Counted from the stretch's first letter, positions 9,648 to 19,139 are shown. The stretch is 64,000 nt of DNA from Tolypothrix brevis GSE-NOS-MK-07-07A (GCA_019358985.1 JAHHIJ010000036.1:17310-81309), one strand, 5' to 3'. Notes: generated by a model from the sequence alone, not told the origin. A program made the numbers and translations.

Positions 9648-11345
9648 ATGCAAAAACAAAGTTTGTCAGCGAATGCCTTGGCAGCAAACAAATTTCAGCA
9701 AAGATTGTTGAATAATTATCTCGCTGGAGTCGCAAGTTTGTTATCTTTTTTACTCCTAAGCGCTTATCCTGCAAGTGCAGAAACAACTGATTTTTCTTCG
9801 ATAAAAATTGCAGATTCAGAAGAAAACACATCTGAAATGAATCAGGTGACAAATGTCAACCAACTCAGTGACATACAACCAACTGATTGGGCATTTCAAG
9901 CATTACAGTCATTAGTTGAGCGATATGGCTGCATTGCGGGGTATCCTAATTCAACTTTCCGTGGTAATCGGGCAATAACTCGTTATGAGTTTGCTGCTGG
10001 ACTCAATACTTGCTTGGAACGTGTTAACGAACTGATTGCAACTGCAACTAACATCAGAGCGAAAAAAGAAGATTTAGAAATCTTACAAAAGTTACAGGAA
10101 GAATTCACGGCAGAATTGGCAACTTTGCGTGGTCGAGTTGATACCCTCGAAGCTAAAACAGCCGAACTCGAAGCAAATCAGTTTTCCACCACGACTAAAA
10201 TTCAAGGTCAGATAATTATTTCTGCCAATGCTGGAGGTTTTAGCGGTGATAGAATTGTTGATGCGACAGGTAGAGTCCGCACTCAACAACCTAATGCAAC
10301 TTTGTTGTATCGAGCAGGAATTGATTTAAACACTAGTTTTAGTGGCAGTGACTTGTTAAAAATCCGCCTAGAAGCGGGAAGTGGACCGATAGAAAATGGT
10401 CGTCCTGTTGGTGGTAGAGATAATGCAGGGGGAGCATTGGAGCCATTTTTTGGCAGTGCTTTGGATTATTCGATTAATCCTCCCACCAATAATGATGTGG
10501 AGATATCGAGAGTATATTACAGTTTTCGACCGACTCAAGATTTACAGGTTACGCTTGCCCCTATTTTCCAAACAGCAGATTTTATTGACTTTAATAGCTA
10601 CGCAAAACTTAGTTTTCGAGACTTTAGCACTCAAGCATTTATTAATAACTATATTCTCTTCCCAATTACTATTCCCAGTGGAGGAGCAGCGATTGAATGG
10701 AAACCTGGTGGGGGTTCTGTTTCCGTGCGAGCAGTTTATGCTGCCGCAGAAGCTTCTAACCCAGGAAATCAACAACTTGCTAGCGGTGTTTTACCATTTC
10801 TAGAAGTCTTATATCCCAATAATTTTAGACCTCCCATACCAGGATCTGCTAATACTTCTGACATTGCCGGAGGTTTATTTGGAGATAATTATCAAGGAAC
10901 GGTGGAATTAGAATATGCTCCTTCGCGAAATTTTGCTCTGCGCTTACAATATGGTGGTGGTGAAGTGTTCAATAATCATTTTGATGCGTTCGGGGCAAAT
11001 GTTGAATTGACTCTGGCAGAAAAGTTTGGTATCTTTGGACGCTATGGTTACGCTAGCTATAATGGCACCGCATTTGGCGACATTAATCCTAATTATTGGA
11101 TGGCAGGAATTGCCCTGCGTGACTTATTTACACGCGGTTCTTTAGCAGGTTTTGCCGTGGGTCAGCCATTTATTGTTAGTGAAATCGGGGATGCAACTCA
11201 GACCAATTATGAGTTATTTTATAACTACCCATTCAGTAGGAATATTCAAGTCACTCCGGCGATTCAACTCATTGAGAATGCTGCCAACCAAAGCAGTAAT
11301 GGGACGATTTATTCGTTTTCGTTGCGGAGTGTATTTTCTTTTTAG
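9648..11345 (+). CDS. SLH-domain outer-membrane porin (OprB/iron-uptake porin type)
   Basis: Outer-membrane beta-barrel, 565 aa. A signal-peptide-like segment ([15 protein letters not shown], cleavage near residue 45) is followed by one SLH domain ([20 protein letters not shown] through [11 protein letters not shown], about residues 75-130). A coiled coil (about 130-185, heptad-like [10 protein letters not shown]) comes next, then a long barrel ending in the aromatic FSLRSVFSF typical of outer-membrane proteins. The SLH domain would tether it to peptidoglycan. It lies 30 bp upstream of trpD, so export or uptake linked to the pathway is possible. The family is common in cyanobacteria and may also be general. 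Confidence 0.9.
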   Translation: MQKQSLSANALAANKFQQRLLNNYLAGVASLLSFLLLSAYPASAETTDFSSIKIADSEENTSEMNQVTNVNQLSDIQPTDWAFQALQSLVERYGCIAGYPNSTFRGNRAITRYEFAAGLNTCLERVNELIATATNIRAKKEDLEILQKLQEEFTAELATLRGRVDTLEAKTAELEANQFSTTTKIQGQIIISANAGGFSGDRIVDATGRVRTQQPNATLLYRAGIDLNTSFSGSDLLKIRLEAGSGPIENGRPVGGRDNAGGALEPFFGSALDYSINPPTNNDVEISRVYYSFRPTQDLQVTLAPIFQTADFIDFNSYAKLSFRDFSTQAFINNYILFPITIPSGGAAIEWKPGGGSVSVRAVYAAAEASNPGNQQLASGVLPFLEVLYPNNFRPPIPGSANTSDIAGGLFGDNYQGTVELEYAPSRNFALRLQYGGGEVFNNHFDAFGANVELTLAEKFGIFGRYGYASYNGTAFGDINPNYWMAGIALRDLFTRGSLAGFAVGQPFIVSEIGDATQTNYELFYNYPFSRNIQVTPAIQLIENAANQSSNGTIYSFSLRSVFSF

Positions 11346-11374
11346 TTCTCTGGAAATATATTTGGAGGTGGAAA

Positions 11375-12481
11375 ATGGTACTTGTTAATGTTGAACAAAA
11401 TGTAGTGAATAATGACAATAAAAATTGGTCTGTAATATTGCAGCAATTGCTTGATCGCGAATCGCTGTCTGTTTCCCAAGCTTCGGATTTAATGTATGGT
11501 TGGTTGGGGGAAGCTATTCCTCCGGTACTGTCGGGTGCGATTTTAGCAGCGATTCAAGCCAAGGGTGTATGTAGCGAAGAGTTGTTGGGAATGGTTCGGG
11601 TTTTGCATGGACAATCAGTAAAGCCAAATTTACGCGATCGCATCATCAACAATCAACCCCTTGTAGATACTTGCGGGACTGGTGGGGATGGTGCATCGAC
11701 ATTTAATATTTCCACTGCTGTTGCTTTTGTGGTGGCAGCTTGTGGAGTAAAAGTTGCCAAACATGGGAATCGTTCCGCGTCGGGGAAAACTGGTTCTGCT
11801 GATGTTTTAGAAGCTTTAGGTGTGAATTTGAATGTTAATTCTGAAGTTGCTCAATTAGCATTGGAGGAAGTCGGGATTACTTTTCTCTTTGCACCCGATT
11901 GGCATCCCGCATTAAAAGCGATCGCGTCATTGCGAAAAACCCTCAAGGTACGCACAGTATTTAATTTACTTGGTCCGCTACTAAATCCCCTATCCCCAAC
12001 AGGACAGGTAATTGGCATTAATAATCCAGCTTTAATTGAAACTTTTGCCGAAGTTCTCAACCATATGGGAACTCACAGGGGAATTACACTACACGGACGG
12101 GAAAAATTAGATGAGGCTGGATTAGGAGACAAAACCGATTTAATTGTACTCTCAAATAAACAAATACATCGACTCGAATTAGATCCAAAAGATTTAGGTA
12201 TAAATCCAGCCCCTATTAGTATGTTGGCGGGTGGTGAGGTTAAAGAAAACGCAGAAATTCTCCAAGCTATTTTACAGGGAAAAGGAACAAAAGCACAACA
12301 AGATGTCGTAATTTTAAATGCTGCTTTAGCATTATATGTCGGCGAAAAAACATCAAATAATGATGATTATCTCAAGGCTTTCTCTGATGCCGTGGTAATT
12401 GCCAAAGAAGTTTTACAAAGTGGAGAACCCTGGGAAAAATTGAAACAACTAGCTGAATTTGGGAATAGGGAAATACAGTAG
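11375..12481 (+). CDS. trpD: Anthranilate phosphoribosyltransferase
   Basis: Transfers phosphoribose from PRPP to anthranilate. The 368-aa protein has the signature [38 protein letters not shown] and [10 protein letters not shown], with [10 protein letters not shown] further on. A strong GGAGGTG lies just before the ATG, 30 bp after the porin gene, so they are probably cotranscribed. The final codon is the TAG that opens an adjoining repeat (TAGACATAGGAGTG). It is the last gene of the + strand block and is convergent with the kinase gene. Confidence 0.97.
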   Translation: MVLVNVEQNVVNNDNKNWSVILQQLLDRESLSVSQASDLMYGWLGEAIPPVLSGAILAAIQAKGVCSEELLGMVRVLHGQSVKPNLRDRIINNQPLVDTCGTGGDGASTFNISTAVAFVVAACGVKVAKHGNRSASGKTGSADVLEALGVNLNVNSEVAQLALEEVGITFLFAPDWHPALKAIASLRKTLKVRTVFNLLGPLLNPLSPTGQVIGINNPALIETFAEVLNHMGTHRGITLHGREKLDEAGLGDKTDLIVLSNKQIHRLELDPKDLGINPAPISMLAGGEVKENAEILQAILQGKGTKAQQDVVILNAALALYVGEKTSNNDDYLKAFSDAVVIAKEVLQSGEPWEKLKQLAEFGNREIQ

Positions 12482-12529
12482 ACATAGGAGTGAAAAACAA
12501 TGTAGAGACGCGATATATCGCGTCTCTAC
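12479..12529. repeat. Palindromic element between convergent trpD and kinase genes
   Basis: Starts TAGACATAGGAGTG (the first TAG is the trpD stop) and contains GTAGAGACGCGAT/ATCGCGTCTCTAC, a nearly perfect 28-base palindrome at 12502-12529. It could serve as a two-way terminator, since it is the main sequence between two convergent coding regions. It belongs to family A by its end but carries the CGAT inner core. Confidence 0.75.
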
Positions 12530-12537
12530 ACATGATA

Positions 12538-13998
12538 TTATGTACAAACTATGTACTTATTAATATTTTCTTTAAATTCTCGCGCCCTTTGTTCGCTAGG
12601 TATTTCTGATACTAATGTTTCAACTAATTGTTTAGGAGTTAATGAGGGGTGTTTAGCTAATGTATCTTCGATAATTATATTAGCTACAGGTCCAACAAAG
12701 CTAGTTAATTGTTGACGGCAATGATTGAGAAAAGCTGGATTAGTCATTGCCGGGTTATTTTCATTTGATTGCTGAGAAGGGATAGAACTATTGAAACGCT
12801 CAGATGCACTTTCTAGCAGTACTTTGATTCTATCTCGAAAAATTTTGGCACGTTGTTTGTTAGGAATTTGATTGCTGATAATTTCGATAAATTCATCAAC
12901 TGCTAAATGCGGAGATTTTTCTAAAGTATCTTGTACTAAAACACTGGCAAATGGTCCGACAAAACTAGTTAATTGCTGCTGGAAATCTTCTAAAAATTCT
13001 CTATTGAGTGATATAGGTGCTTGTGGATGTAATTGGGTTGGTGCTTCGCTATTTTGTTTGAATGAATTAGTATTTGGTTGTTTTGACTGTCTTTGGAAAA
13101 CATTAAGCAGTGATTGTGTGGATTTATTTTGATTATTAATTTCGAGGATAATTTCATTTGCAAATTGAAAGCGATCGCTTGCTTTTTCTGAAAGCATTTT
13201 ATCTAGTATATTTGCGAAAAATTGGCTGACTTTGGTATAACATTGCCAACGCCAATTTAAAGATTCATCCATTAATAAATATGGCATTCTTCCAGTCAAA
13301 AGTACAATTGCACAAACTCCCAATGCGTAAATATCGCTGCTAGGATAACATTGTCCTAAGCGTAATTGTTCAGGTGGAGAATAGCCGATTTTCCCAACAA
13401 CTGAACCTTGGAAAGAAGAATGGCTATTATTAAAATTATTTTCTTGATTTAAGTTACTTGTCGAGAAAAACTGCGTTAATTTTTGTTTAACAATTCCAAA
13501 GTCAATTAATACAGGCTGAGTTTTATTATTGGGAAGCATGATGTTATCCAACGAAATATCCCGATGAATAATTTTATGCAGATGGATATATTCTAATATC
13601 GGTAATATTCCTTGCAGCCAAGTTTTAACTTCACTTTCAGAGAATGGTTTCCCTGTTCTAGTAAGACGTTCCTGAAAAATTTGTGAGTAAGTTTTACCAT
13701 CAATATATTCTTGGACAATAAATAACCGTTGTCCATCTACAATGAAAGCTAAAAACTTAGGGATTTGAGGATGTTTAAGTTGAGATAAAACTTTTGCTTC
13801 TCGCTCAAATAATTCCTTAGATTTATTAAAAATATTTCCTTGGGTTGTAGCTGGTACGAACTCTTTTAAAACGCAGGCTTCGTCAAAACGATGTTTGTCA
13901 AATGCAAGGTAGGTTCGTCCAAAGCCTCCTTGTCCAATTAATCCATTAATCAAATAGCGGTGATTAATTAATGTTCCTGCTTGAATTTCTGAAATCAT
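12538..13998 (-). CDS. Ser/Thr protein kinase with duplicated C-terminal domain
   Basis: Hanks-type kinase, 486 aa, apparently soluble. The kinase domain spans about residues 12-290: Gly-loop GQGGFG (22-27), Lys45 in CVLKEF, HRDISLDN (145-152, Ser where Lys is commoner), DFG (167-169), and SPPEQ in the activation segment. After a Gln/Asn/Ser-rich linker come two copies of a domain of about 65 residues (331-396 and 420-484), each with QQLTSFVGP, an acidic DTL and an IP(N/S)(K/E)QRA motif. The repeat's function is unknown to me. It is last in the - strand cluster, 166 bp past the FHA-transporter gene, so a phospho-dependent partnership with that FHA domain is an attractive inference. Confidence 0.92.
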   Translation of the reverse strand: MISEIQAGTLINHRYLINGLIGQGGFGRTYLAFDKHRFDEACVLKEFVPATTQGNIFNKSKELFEREAKVLSQLKHPQIPKFLAFIVDGQRLFIVQEYIDGKTYSQIFQERLTRTGKPFSESEVKTWLQGILPILEYIHLHKIIHRDISLDNIMLPNNKTQPVLIDFGIVKQKLTQFFSTSNLNQENNFNNSHSSFQGSVVGKIGYSPPEQLRLGQCYPSSDIYALGVCAIVLLTGRMPYLLMDESLNWRWQCYTKVSQFFANILDKMLSEKASDRFQFANEIILEINNQNKSTQSLLNVFQRQSKQPNTNSFKQNSEAPTQLHPQAPISLNREFLEDFQQQLTSFVGPFASVLVQDTLEKSPHLAVDEFIEIISNQIPNKQRAKIFRDRIKVLLESASERFNSSIPSQQSNENNPAMTNPAFLNHCRQQLTSFVGPVANIIIEDTLAKHPSLTPKQLVETLVSEIPSEQRAREFKENINKYIVCT

Positions 13999-14164
13999 TG
14001 TTATCTCAATTTTTAATAATAGTGAATAAAGCGCAACCTCAGATAGAATTGGAATAAGCTGTTATGTATAAAAAATTAACATTTTTACAGCAAGGTTCGG
14101 GTATAATTTTTATGTCCTTTGCCCAAACGAAAATGAAAAATATGCAAATTGTCCCCGCATTAAA

Positions 14165-15817
14165 TTAAGATATATCAAATCGGAAAGAAACTAAATTACG
14201 ACGACCGAATGAGAAACACAAACCTGGTTTTAATTTGTACCAAACTTCAGGTAAGAGTGGATATTTATTAATAAAAGTACCATTTGTACTACCCATATCT
14301 TGAATATAGTAGTCAGTGCCATCAAAGCGAAGTTGAGCGTGAAGACGGGAAAGAACATCAGAATTTGGTAAATCTAAAAGATCAATATCTAAGGGAATTT
14401 TGCTATTTTGCTTACCAATAGTAATTACCTCAAAATCCTCTGGTAATTCAATTATTTTACCAGTTTGGATATGAATTAGTTGTGCTACTGGGAGTTGTAC
14501 TATTGTTGATGATGCGATTTCTTCGTTCATCGGTGGCAATAAAAATGTATTACCCATAGGTGATTTACCCATAGATGGTCCAGCCATATGTATTGTTTTT
14601 GCGGTAAAGCTAAAAACTTTAGTAGTGAGAAAGTAATTGAAGATGCCAAATGAAATCAAAGAGAAAACAGCGCTACTATAAAAAACAGTTTGTATCCCTG
14701 AATATTTGATAGCAAGACTACCGAGAAATGGACCAAGTGTTTGTCCCCAGGATACAAGAGTCATATTAATAGCTGTAAAACTTCCGCGAGATTCTTGTGC
14801 AGAAAGTCCAGCAAGCAATGCTTGGGAGGATGGAAGTGCAATGCCTTGGGCAACACCGAGTAAAGACATGGGGATGAAGAACAGCCAATAATTTGAAATT
14901 ATGGGCATAATTATTAAAGCGACGGCAAACAGTAAAAAAGACAGTTTAATGAGTTTTATTTCTGAAATATGTTGCGTCAACTTATGTAATTGGGAAGCAA
15001 TTAAAGCCAGTGCGATGGAAATACTTCCAAGAATAATACCATTTTGTGCTTCCGATGTCTGAAATTTCTCGCTTGCTAGGAAAGGAATATAAGTTAAACA
15101 AAGAGTTTGAATCAAAAATATGGACATGACAGCAAACAAAAGTCCAATTACGGGACGATTGTTAACACTGTTCCACGTACTTTGTAAATATGATTTTAAT
15201 TCAAGTTTTTCTTGCTGTTCGTGGTGTTTTGGTAGTTTTAGTGAGGTTAAGGAAAATAGTGCTAGGGGAACAGCAAGAAGTGCAGCAAAAAATGTATATC
15301 GCCAGTTTAATTCACCTACAAATCCACCTATGAGAGGAAATATTGCTCCACTCATACCAATCAAACCGGCATTTAATGCCATTGCAATACCTAATGTTCT
15401 ACCACGATAAAGGTCGCCAATTACAGTTAGTTGTAGCGGTTCTAAACTAGCAGCACCAACACCTTGTAATAATCGCCATCCTAAATGATTGGTAAAGTTA
15501 GATGTTAAACCGCTTAATCCTCCACCAATAGCAAACAATAGTAAGGAGGGGAATAGCACTTGTTTTCTTCCTAAGCGATCAGCTAAAATTCCAAATATTA
15601 GAGTAATAATGGCGCTCGGTAATTGATAAATTGTCGAAGTCCATGAAATAGCATCTGTGGAGATATTAAAAAATTGCTGCATCGTTGGTAAAACAGGATT
15701 GAAAAGAGTCCCACCTAAAATCCCCATTAGTGTTACCAAATTGATGATGTAGAAATTCCTATCTCGGAAAATATTAGTGGGAGTTTTCGATTTGGGGGTT
15801 ATGGTAGAATAATTCAT
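14165..15817 (-). CDS. MFS transporter with C-terminal FHA domain
   Basis: Drug/metabolite exporter-type MFS protein with an appended phosphothreonine-recognition domain. I place the start at the ATG at 15817 (MNYSTITPK; AGAGG seven bases upstream), giving 550 aa. About residues 22-400 hold the hydrophobic segments of a 12-TM MFS, with GILADRLGRK in the first cytoplasmic loop. Residues about 455-550 form an FHA domain: ITIGKQN, LSRLHAQLRF and DMGSTNGTFIN. The usual Gly-Arg is Gly-Lys here. FHA domains bind phosphothreonine, and a Ser/Thr kinase gene is immediately downstream. Likely substrate: the product of this cluster. A paralogue without FHA lies at 27172. Confidence 0.9.
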   Translation of the reverse strand: MNYSTITPKSKTPTNIFRDRNFYIINLVTLMGILGGTLFNPVLPTMQQFFNISTDAISWTSTIYQLPSAIITLIFGILADRLGRKQVLFPSLLLFAIGGGLSGLTSNFTNHLGWRLLQGVGAASLEPLQLTVIGDLYRGRTLGIAMALNAGLIGMSGAIFPLIGGFVGELNWRYTFFAALLAVPLALFSLTSLKLPKHHEQQEKLELKSYLQSTWNSVNNRPVIGLLFAVMSIFLIQTLCLTYIPFLASEKFQTSEAQNGIILGSISIALALIASQLHKLTQHISEIKLIKLSFLLFAVALIIMPIISNYWLFFIPMSLLGVAQGIALPSSQALLAGLSAQESRGSFTAINMTLVSWGQTLGPFLGSLAIKYSGIQTVFYSSAVFSLISFGIFNYFLTTKVFSFTAKTIHMAGPSMGKSPMGNTFLLPPMNEEIASSTIVQLPVAQLIHIQTGKIIELPEDFEVITIGKQNSKIPLDIDLLDLPNSDVLSRLHAQLRFDGTDYYIQDMGSTNGTFINKYPLLPEVWYKLKPGLCFSFGRRNLVSFRFDIS

Positions 15818-15852
15818 TTTCATGCCTCTTTGATTTTTGTTTGTTTGATAAA

Positions 15853-16344
15853 TTAAGAAATTGAATCGTTTTGCTTGCGACTTAAGCCATAGAGAGTAAT
15901 AAAACAAGATAAAATCAATAACACACTAATGCTTTTGATAGATATTTCCACAATTGTTTCCATCAAGGTATTAGCTTGGGGTAATCCTTTTGCATTAATA
16001 ATAAATACTCTGGTTAAGCCAAAAATTGCACCCAATAACTCTCCAGCGAACGCAACATAAGCGCTGATTATCAACATCCAGAAATTCGCTTTCGCAATTC
16101 CAAGCGATAATTTCAACTGTGGATAACAAAGACCAACTACTGCTAAAAATAGTCCTTCTGTAATTCCTAGTAAATGGGTAGCGAGTCCTGCGCGTGGATT
16201 TACATACAGGGGGATGAAGAAACCTGCAATAAATCCGATTGTACAAAGAAAAACACCATGCCATAGGAGTCTACGTTTTAAATCTTCACTCTCGACGCTA
16301 TTTATGAAAGTATTGGGTACTTTTTCTATTTTAGATTGCATCAT
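15853..16344 (-). CDS. Hydroxylaminobenzene-mutase-like membrane protein
   Basis: 163 aa with four hydrophobic segments. The pattern RRLLWHGVFLCTIGFIAG, NPRAGLATHLLGITEG and a late SISVLLILSCFITLYGL closely follows HabA/HabB-type hydroxylaminobenzene mutases, small membrane isomerases that convert aryl hydroxylamines to aminophenols and are distantly similar to styrene-oxide isomerase. Family membership is from recall of pattern, not a search. It lies between the small peptidoglycan-binding-like gene and the MFS-FHA gene on the same strand. In this setting it could isomerise an N-hydroxylated or epoxidised aromatic intermediate. That is inference. Confidence 0.7.
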   Translation of the reverse strand: MMQSKIEKVPNTFINSVESEDLKRRLLWHGVFLCTIGFIAGFFIPLYVNPRAGLATHLLGITEGLFLAVVGLCYPQLKLSLGIAKANFWMLIISAYVAFAGELLGAIFGLTRVFIINAKGLPQANTLMETIVEISIKSISVLLILSCFITLYGLSRKQNDSIS

Positions 16345-16479
16345 AATTCATGCCATAATGTAAGTCATTAAAAAATGGCGCATGGGTCATGCCCTGCGCC
16401 TTTGGCGCTGTTAAATCAGAAGAAAAGCAGGTTGGATTGAAAATTAATTATTCTTAACAACCCGCAGTTTTTAGCATTT

Positions 16480-16704
16480 CTAAGCTTTTGCTAAAGCCAT
16501 TCCTAATGCTCTTCCGGTTTGAGCAGCAACTATACCATCAACAGTTAAGTTGTTGTCTTGTTGGAATTTTTTGACTGCATTTTCTGTTGGTTCGTCGAAT
16601 ATACCGTTGGCTGTAACTTCATATCCCAATCTAGATAAGTCGCTTTGCAGACGTTCTACTTCTTGACCTGTGATTCCGGGTTGTAAAATTGGCATTTCAG
16701 ACAT
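16480..16704 (-). CDS. Small peptidoglycan-binding-domain-like protein
   Basis: 74 aa, consisting of little more than a PG_binding_1 fold: LQPGITGQEVERLQSDLSRLGY, then TANGIFDEPTENAVKKFQQDNNL and VDGIVAAQTGRALG. No signal peptide is visible, so it may act in the cytosol rather than at the wall. A Shine-Dalgarno AGGAGA precedes the ATG. It lies within the - strand run between the P450 and the mutase-like gene. Its role there is unknown. Confidence 0.8.
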   Translation of the reverse strand: MSEMPILQPGITGQEVERLQSDLSRLGYEVTANGIFDEPTENAVKKFQQDNNLTVDGIVAAQTGRALGMALAKA

Positions 16705-16846
16705 GGTAATTTCTCCTGTGAGGTTGTTATCTATTAATAGCGATTGGTTTTTGAAACTTATGCATCTTCCTAAGGATGTTACCGAAAAAATGCACCCTCA
16801 CATAAGGTAAGGGGCATGAGGCATGGGTTATGGATGTTTTGGATGT

Positions 16847-16967
16847 AGAGACGTAGCAGTGCTACGTCTCTACATTGTTTTCTACCAGATGTCTAATGTA
16901 AAGACGTTCCGCCGGAACGTCTCTACGACGGTAGGTAGGTTTTTGTTAATGTTAATTAAACGGACAT
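16847..16967. repeat. Abutting family A fragment and family B right half
   Basis: The first part has the GACGTAGCAGTGCTACGTC palindrome followed by a family A-like end (ATGTCTA, about 16889-16895). The second has GTAAAGACGTTCC/GGAACGTCTCTAC and ends GTTAATTAAACGGACAT at 16967, identical to the right end of the family B elements at 2127 and 4591. The P450 coding region terminates inside this right end. Confidence 0.85.
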
Positions 16968-18215
16968 GGTATTACCTGATTTTCTAAATGCAACTGGTAA
17001 ATGATTGGGTCCGTGGAAAATAATATTGTTTGCCCAATCAATGTTTTGATTAACTAAGTGAAGGTCGGGTAAACGATTGAGTAAAACATTCAATGCAATT
17101 TGACCTTCAGCACGGGCTAGGGTAGAGCCAAGACAGTAGTGAATACCACCACCAAAACCAGCATTTTTAGTATCTTCACGTTGAACATCAAAGACCTCAG
17201 GATTTTGAAAACGCATAGGATCGCGGTTTGCAGAACCCAACATGATTCCCACACTATCCCCGCGCTTAATTTGTTGACCGCCAATTTCTATGTCTGCATA
17301 TGCCCAGCGCGTTACCATCTGAATGGGGGTATCGTAACGGATGATTTCCTCCACCGCATTCGGCATATATTCGGGATGCGATCGCAATTTCTGCAACTGA
17401 AGAGGATTTTGTAGTAATGCCAATACCCCTTTGGCGATTAAATTAACTGTGGTTTCATGTCCAGCTGTCAATAAATGAGTGCAGGTAGCGACAATTTCTT
17501 CATCTGTGAGTTTATCACCTTCATCCGCAGCCTTAACTAAGTTAGAAATCAAGTCTTCCTGTGGATTAGCGCGACGGTTTTCAATGATCGGCTTAAAGTA
17601 GTTGATAAAATCTTGGCTTGCTTTTTCGGCGTTTTCGTAAATTTCTGGTGGTGGTTTCAAACGGGATGCACTGGCATTTTGCAAGGCTAAAGCCCATTGA
17701 CGAAATAGCTCGTGATCTTCAGGATTTGCACCCAACATCGTCGCAATTACCATGATTGGTAAAGGAAAAGCATATTCTTCCAGCAAATCCATCTCTCCAC
17801 GAGAATGAACTTTATCCAGTAGGGAATCTGCAATTTGGTAAACATAAGGACGCAGATTTTCTACAACCTTCGGTGTGAATGCCTTACTAACCAAAGATTT
17901 AAGCCTAGTATGGTCGGGTGGTTCGCGAAACACAATCCACTTACTTACCATTGTGAGGAAGGTGCTATAAGCAGTGGGGACTGGAGTTGTTTCCACATCA
18001 TCCCGTTTGATAAACTCGCGACCAAATCTCCGGTCTTCCATAACTTTCATTACATCTTCGTAACGGAAGATATACCAAGCGCCAGCTAAATTAGGATTTG
18101 AGGAAATACCCCAATGAACTGGGTCTTGTTCTCGATAACGACGGTAGTATGTGTATGGGTCGGATGTTACTGCTGGGAGAAACGGGTTTAATCTTTCAAT
18201 CGTTGAAGTAGTCAT
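16956..18215 (-). CDS. Cytochrome P450 (StaP/RebP-like)
   Basis: Soluble bacterial P450, 419 aa, close to StaP in length. I-helix TAGHETT with acid-Thr pair, ExxR in EEIIRY, and the haem loop FGGGIHYCLG with Cys361 as thiolate ligand. In indolocarbazole pathways this enzyme couples the two indoles of chromopyrrolic acid by aryl-aryl bonding, working with a RebC/StaC flavoprotein. Here that partner gene is present (19820-21412), supporting the call. GAGGTGAC precedes the ATG. The last residues (TMSV) and the stop codon are encoded by the terminal inverted repeat of a family B element, so the original 3' end has been replaced. Confidence 0.88.
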   Translation of the reverse strand: MTTSTIERLNPFLPAVTSDPYTYYRRYREQDPVHWGISSNPNLAGAWYIFRYEDVMKVMEDRRFGREFIKRDDVETTPVPTAYSTFLTMVSKWIVFREPPDHTRLKSLVSKAFTPKVVENLRPYVYQIADSLLDKVHSRGEMDLLEEYAFPLPIMVIATMLGANPEDHELFRQWALALQNASASRLKPPPEIYENAEKASQDFINYFKPIIENRRANPQEDLISNLVKAADEGDKLTDEEIVATCTHLLTAGHETTVNLIAKGVLALLQNPLQLQKLRSHPEYMPNAVEEIIRYDTPIQMVTRWAYADIEIGGQQIKRGDSVGIMLGSANRDPMRFQNPEVFDVQREDTKNAGFGGGIHYCLGSTLARAEGQIALNVLLNRLPDLHLVNQNIDWANNIIFHGPNHLPVAFRKSGNTMSV

Positions 18216-18330
18216 TTGTCACCTCTATTCATATTTTGTCAAGACGGGAAAGGAAAAAGGGGAAAGTTATTTACACCCTTAGTAGTGAAGTTTTTTGATC
18301 GTGCGTAACTTTTAACTCCTCGGTTATTGG

Positions 18331-18410
18331 ATATCGACCGAATTTAATTATGCGTTGCCCGAAACCCTTGATTAGACGTAGCATTGCTACGTCTCTACGT
18401 ATGACTCTGG
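18331..18410. repeat. Partial family A element
   Basis: ATCGACCGAATTTAATTATGCGTTGCCCGAAACCC, a family A half, leads into the palindrome AGACGTAGCATTGCTACGTCT. The usual TAGACAT end is degenerate. It lies in the gap between the VOC and P450 genes, which holds no gene. Confidence 0.7.
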
Positions 18411-18463
18411 AGCTTCTTTTAGTTGTTAACGTTGGGTAAACAGATTTTATGCAGTTGCTATTC

Positions 18464-18596
18464 GGCATTGCTGAATTGATGTATGAATCCGCATGTAAAG
18501 GCGTTCCGCCGGATGTAAAGACGTTCCGCCGGAACGTCTCTACAAGGATTTTAGTATTATATAAAATTATTTTCACGCCCCCGATTCAGCAACGCC
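18464..18596. mobile_element. MITE-like element with GGCATTGCTGAAT termini
   Basis: The ends GGCATTGCTGAAT (18464-18476) and ATTCAGCAACGCC (18584-18596) are inverted repeats with one mismatch. Within are one broken and one complete copy of the GACGTTCCGCCGGAACGTC palindrome. The 133-bp unit is non-coding. The surrounding 18216-18724 holds no supportable gene. Confidence 0.78.
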
Positions 18597-18724
18597 TGCT
18601 ATTCTTGTGGATTTGAGACTATGACAAGGAAAATGACCAGCGATGTTGGCATATATTTTCTACTCACTATTAATTTTGATGAACAAACCTATTTTTACCT
18701 TATCAAAATTAATCCAATGAGCCA

Positions 18725-19096
18725 CTATTGTTGGCAATCAATGGTAAACGGGTTCCCTTCTGGATCAACACCTTCAGCTACTTTTAAATTATGTGAAGGA
18801 GAACGAACAGGGCTGAGTTTCACACCACGCTGAATTAAGGTATTGTAAGCCGTTTCAAAATCATCAACGCGAAATGCCAATTTAGGTCTATCCTTACCGA
18901 AGTCCTTAGCGATATTACCGTGCAGCACCAAAGTGCATTCGCCAGTTGTAAACTCCACCCATTGTTTGTCGCTGCGTTCGTCTATACTCATAAAAGACTT
19001 TACCTCAAGCCCCAATTGGTCGCGGTAAAACTTTATTTGTGCCTCTATGTCTTGCACATAAAGAATCGCTTTTGTCAAGCCTTGGATAACGTTCAT
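18725..19096 (-). CDS. VOC (glyoxalase/bleomycin-resistance) superfamily protein
   Basis: 123 aa, one vicinal-oxygen-chelate domain built from two beta-alpha-beta units: GLTKAILYVQDIEAQIKFYRDQLGLEV and later KLAFRVDDFETAYNTLIQRGV, ending GVDPEGNPFTIDCQ. The family includes dioxygenases, isomerases and drug-binding resistance proteins. It is cotranscribable with the GST (43 bp gap) in the bisindole cluster, so self-protection or a tailoring step are both possible. Confidence 0.85.
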   Translation of the reverse strand: MNVIQGLTKAILYVQDIEAQIKFYRDQLGLEVKSFMSIDERSDKQWVEFTTGECTLVLHGNIAKDFGKDRPKLAFRVDDFETAYNTLIQRGVKLSPVRSPSHNLKVAEGVDPEGNPFTIDCQQ

Positions 19097-19139
19097 GTTA
19101 ATTTTTGCCTCAGTAGTTAGTAGTTAGTAGTTAATGCAA

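Noticed and set aside
873..12481. Scytonemin biosynthesis cluster
   Set aside because: The trp gene set is similar to the scytonemin supply genes, but no ScyA, ScyB or ScyC homologue is visible.
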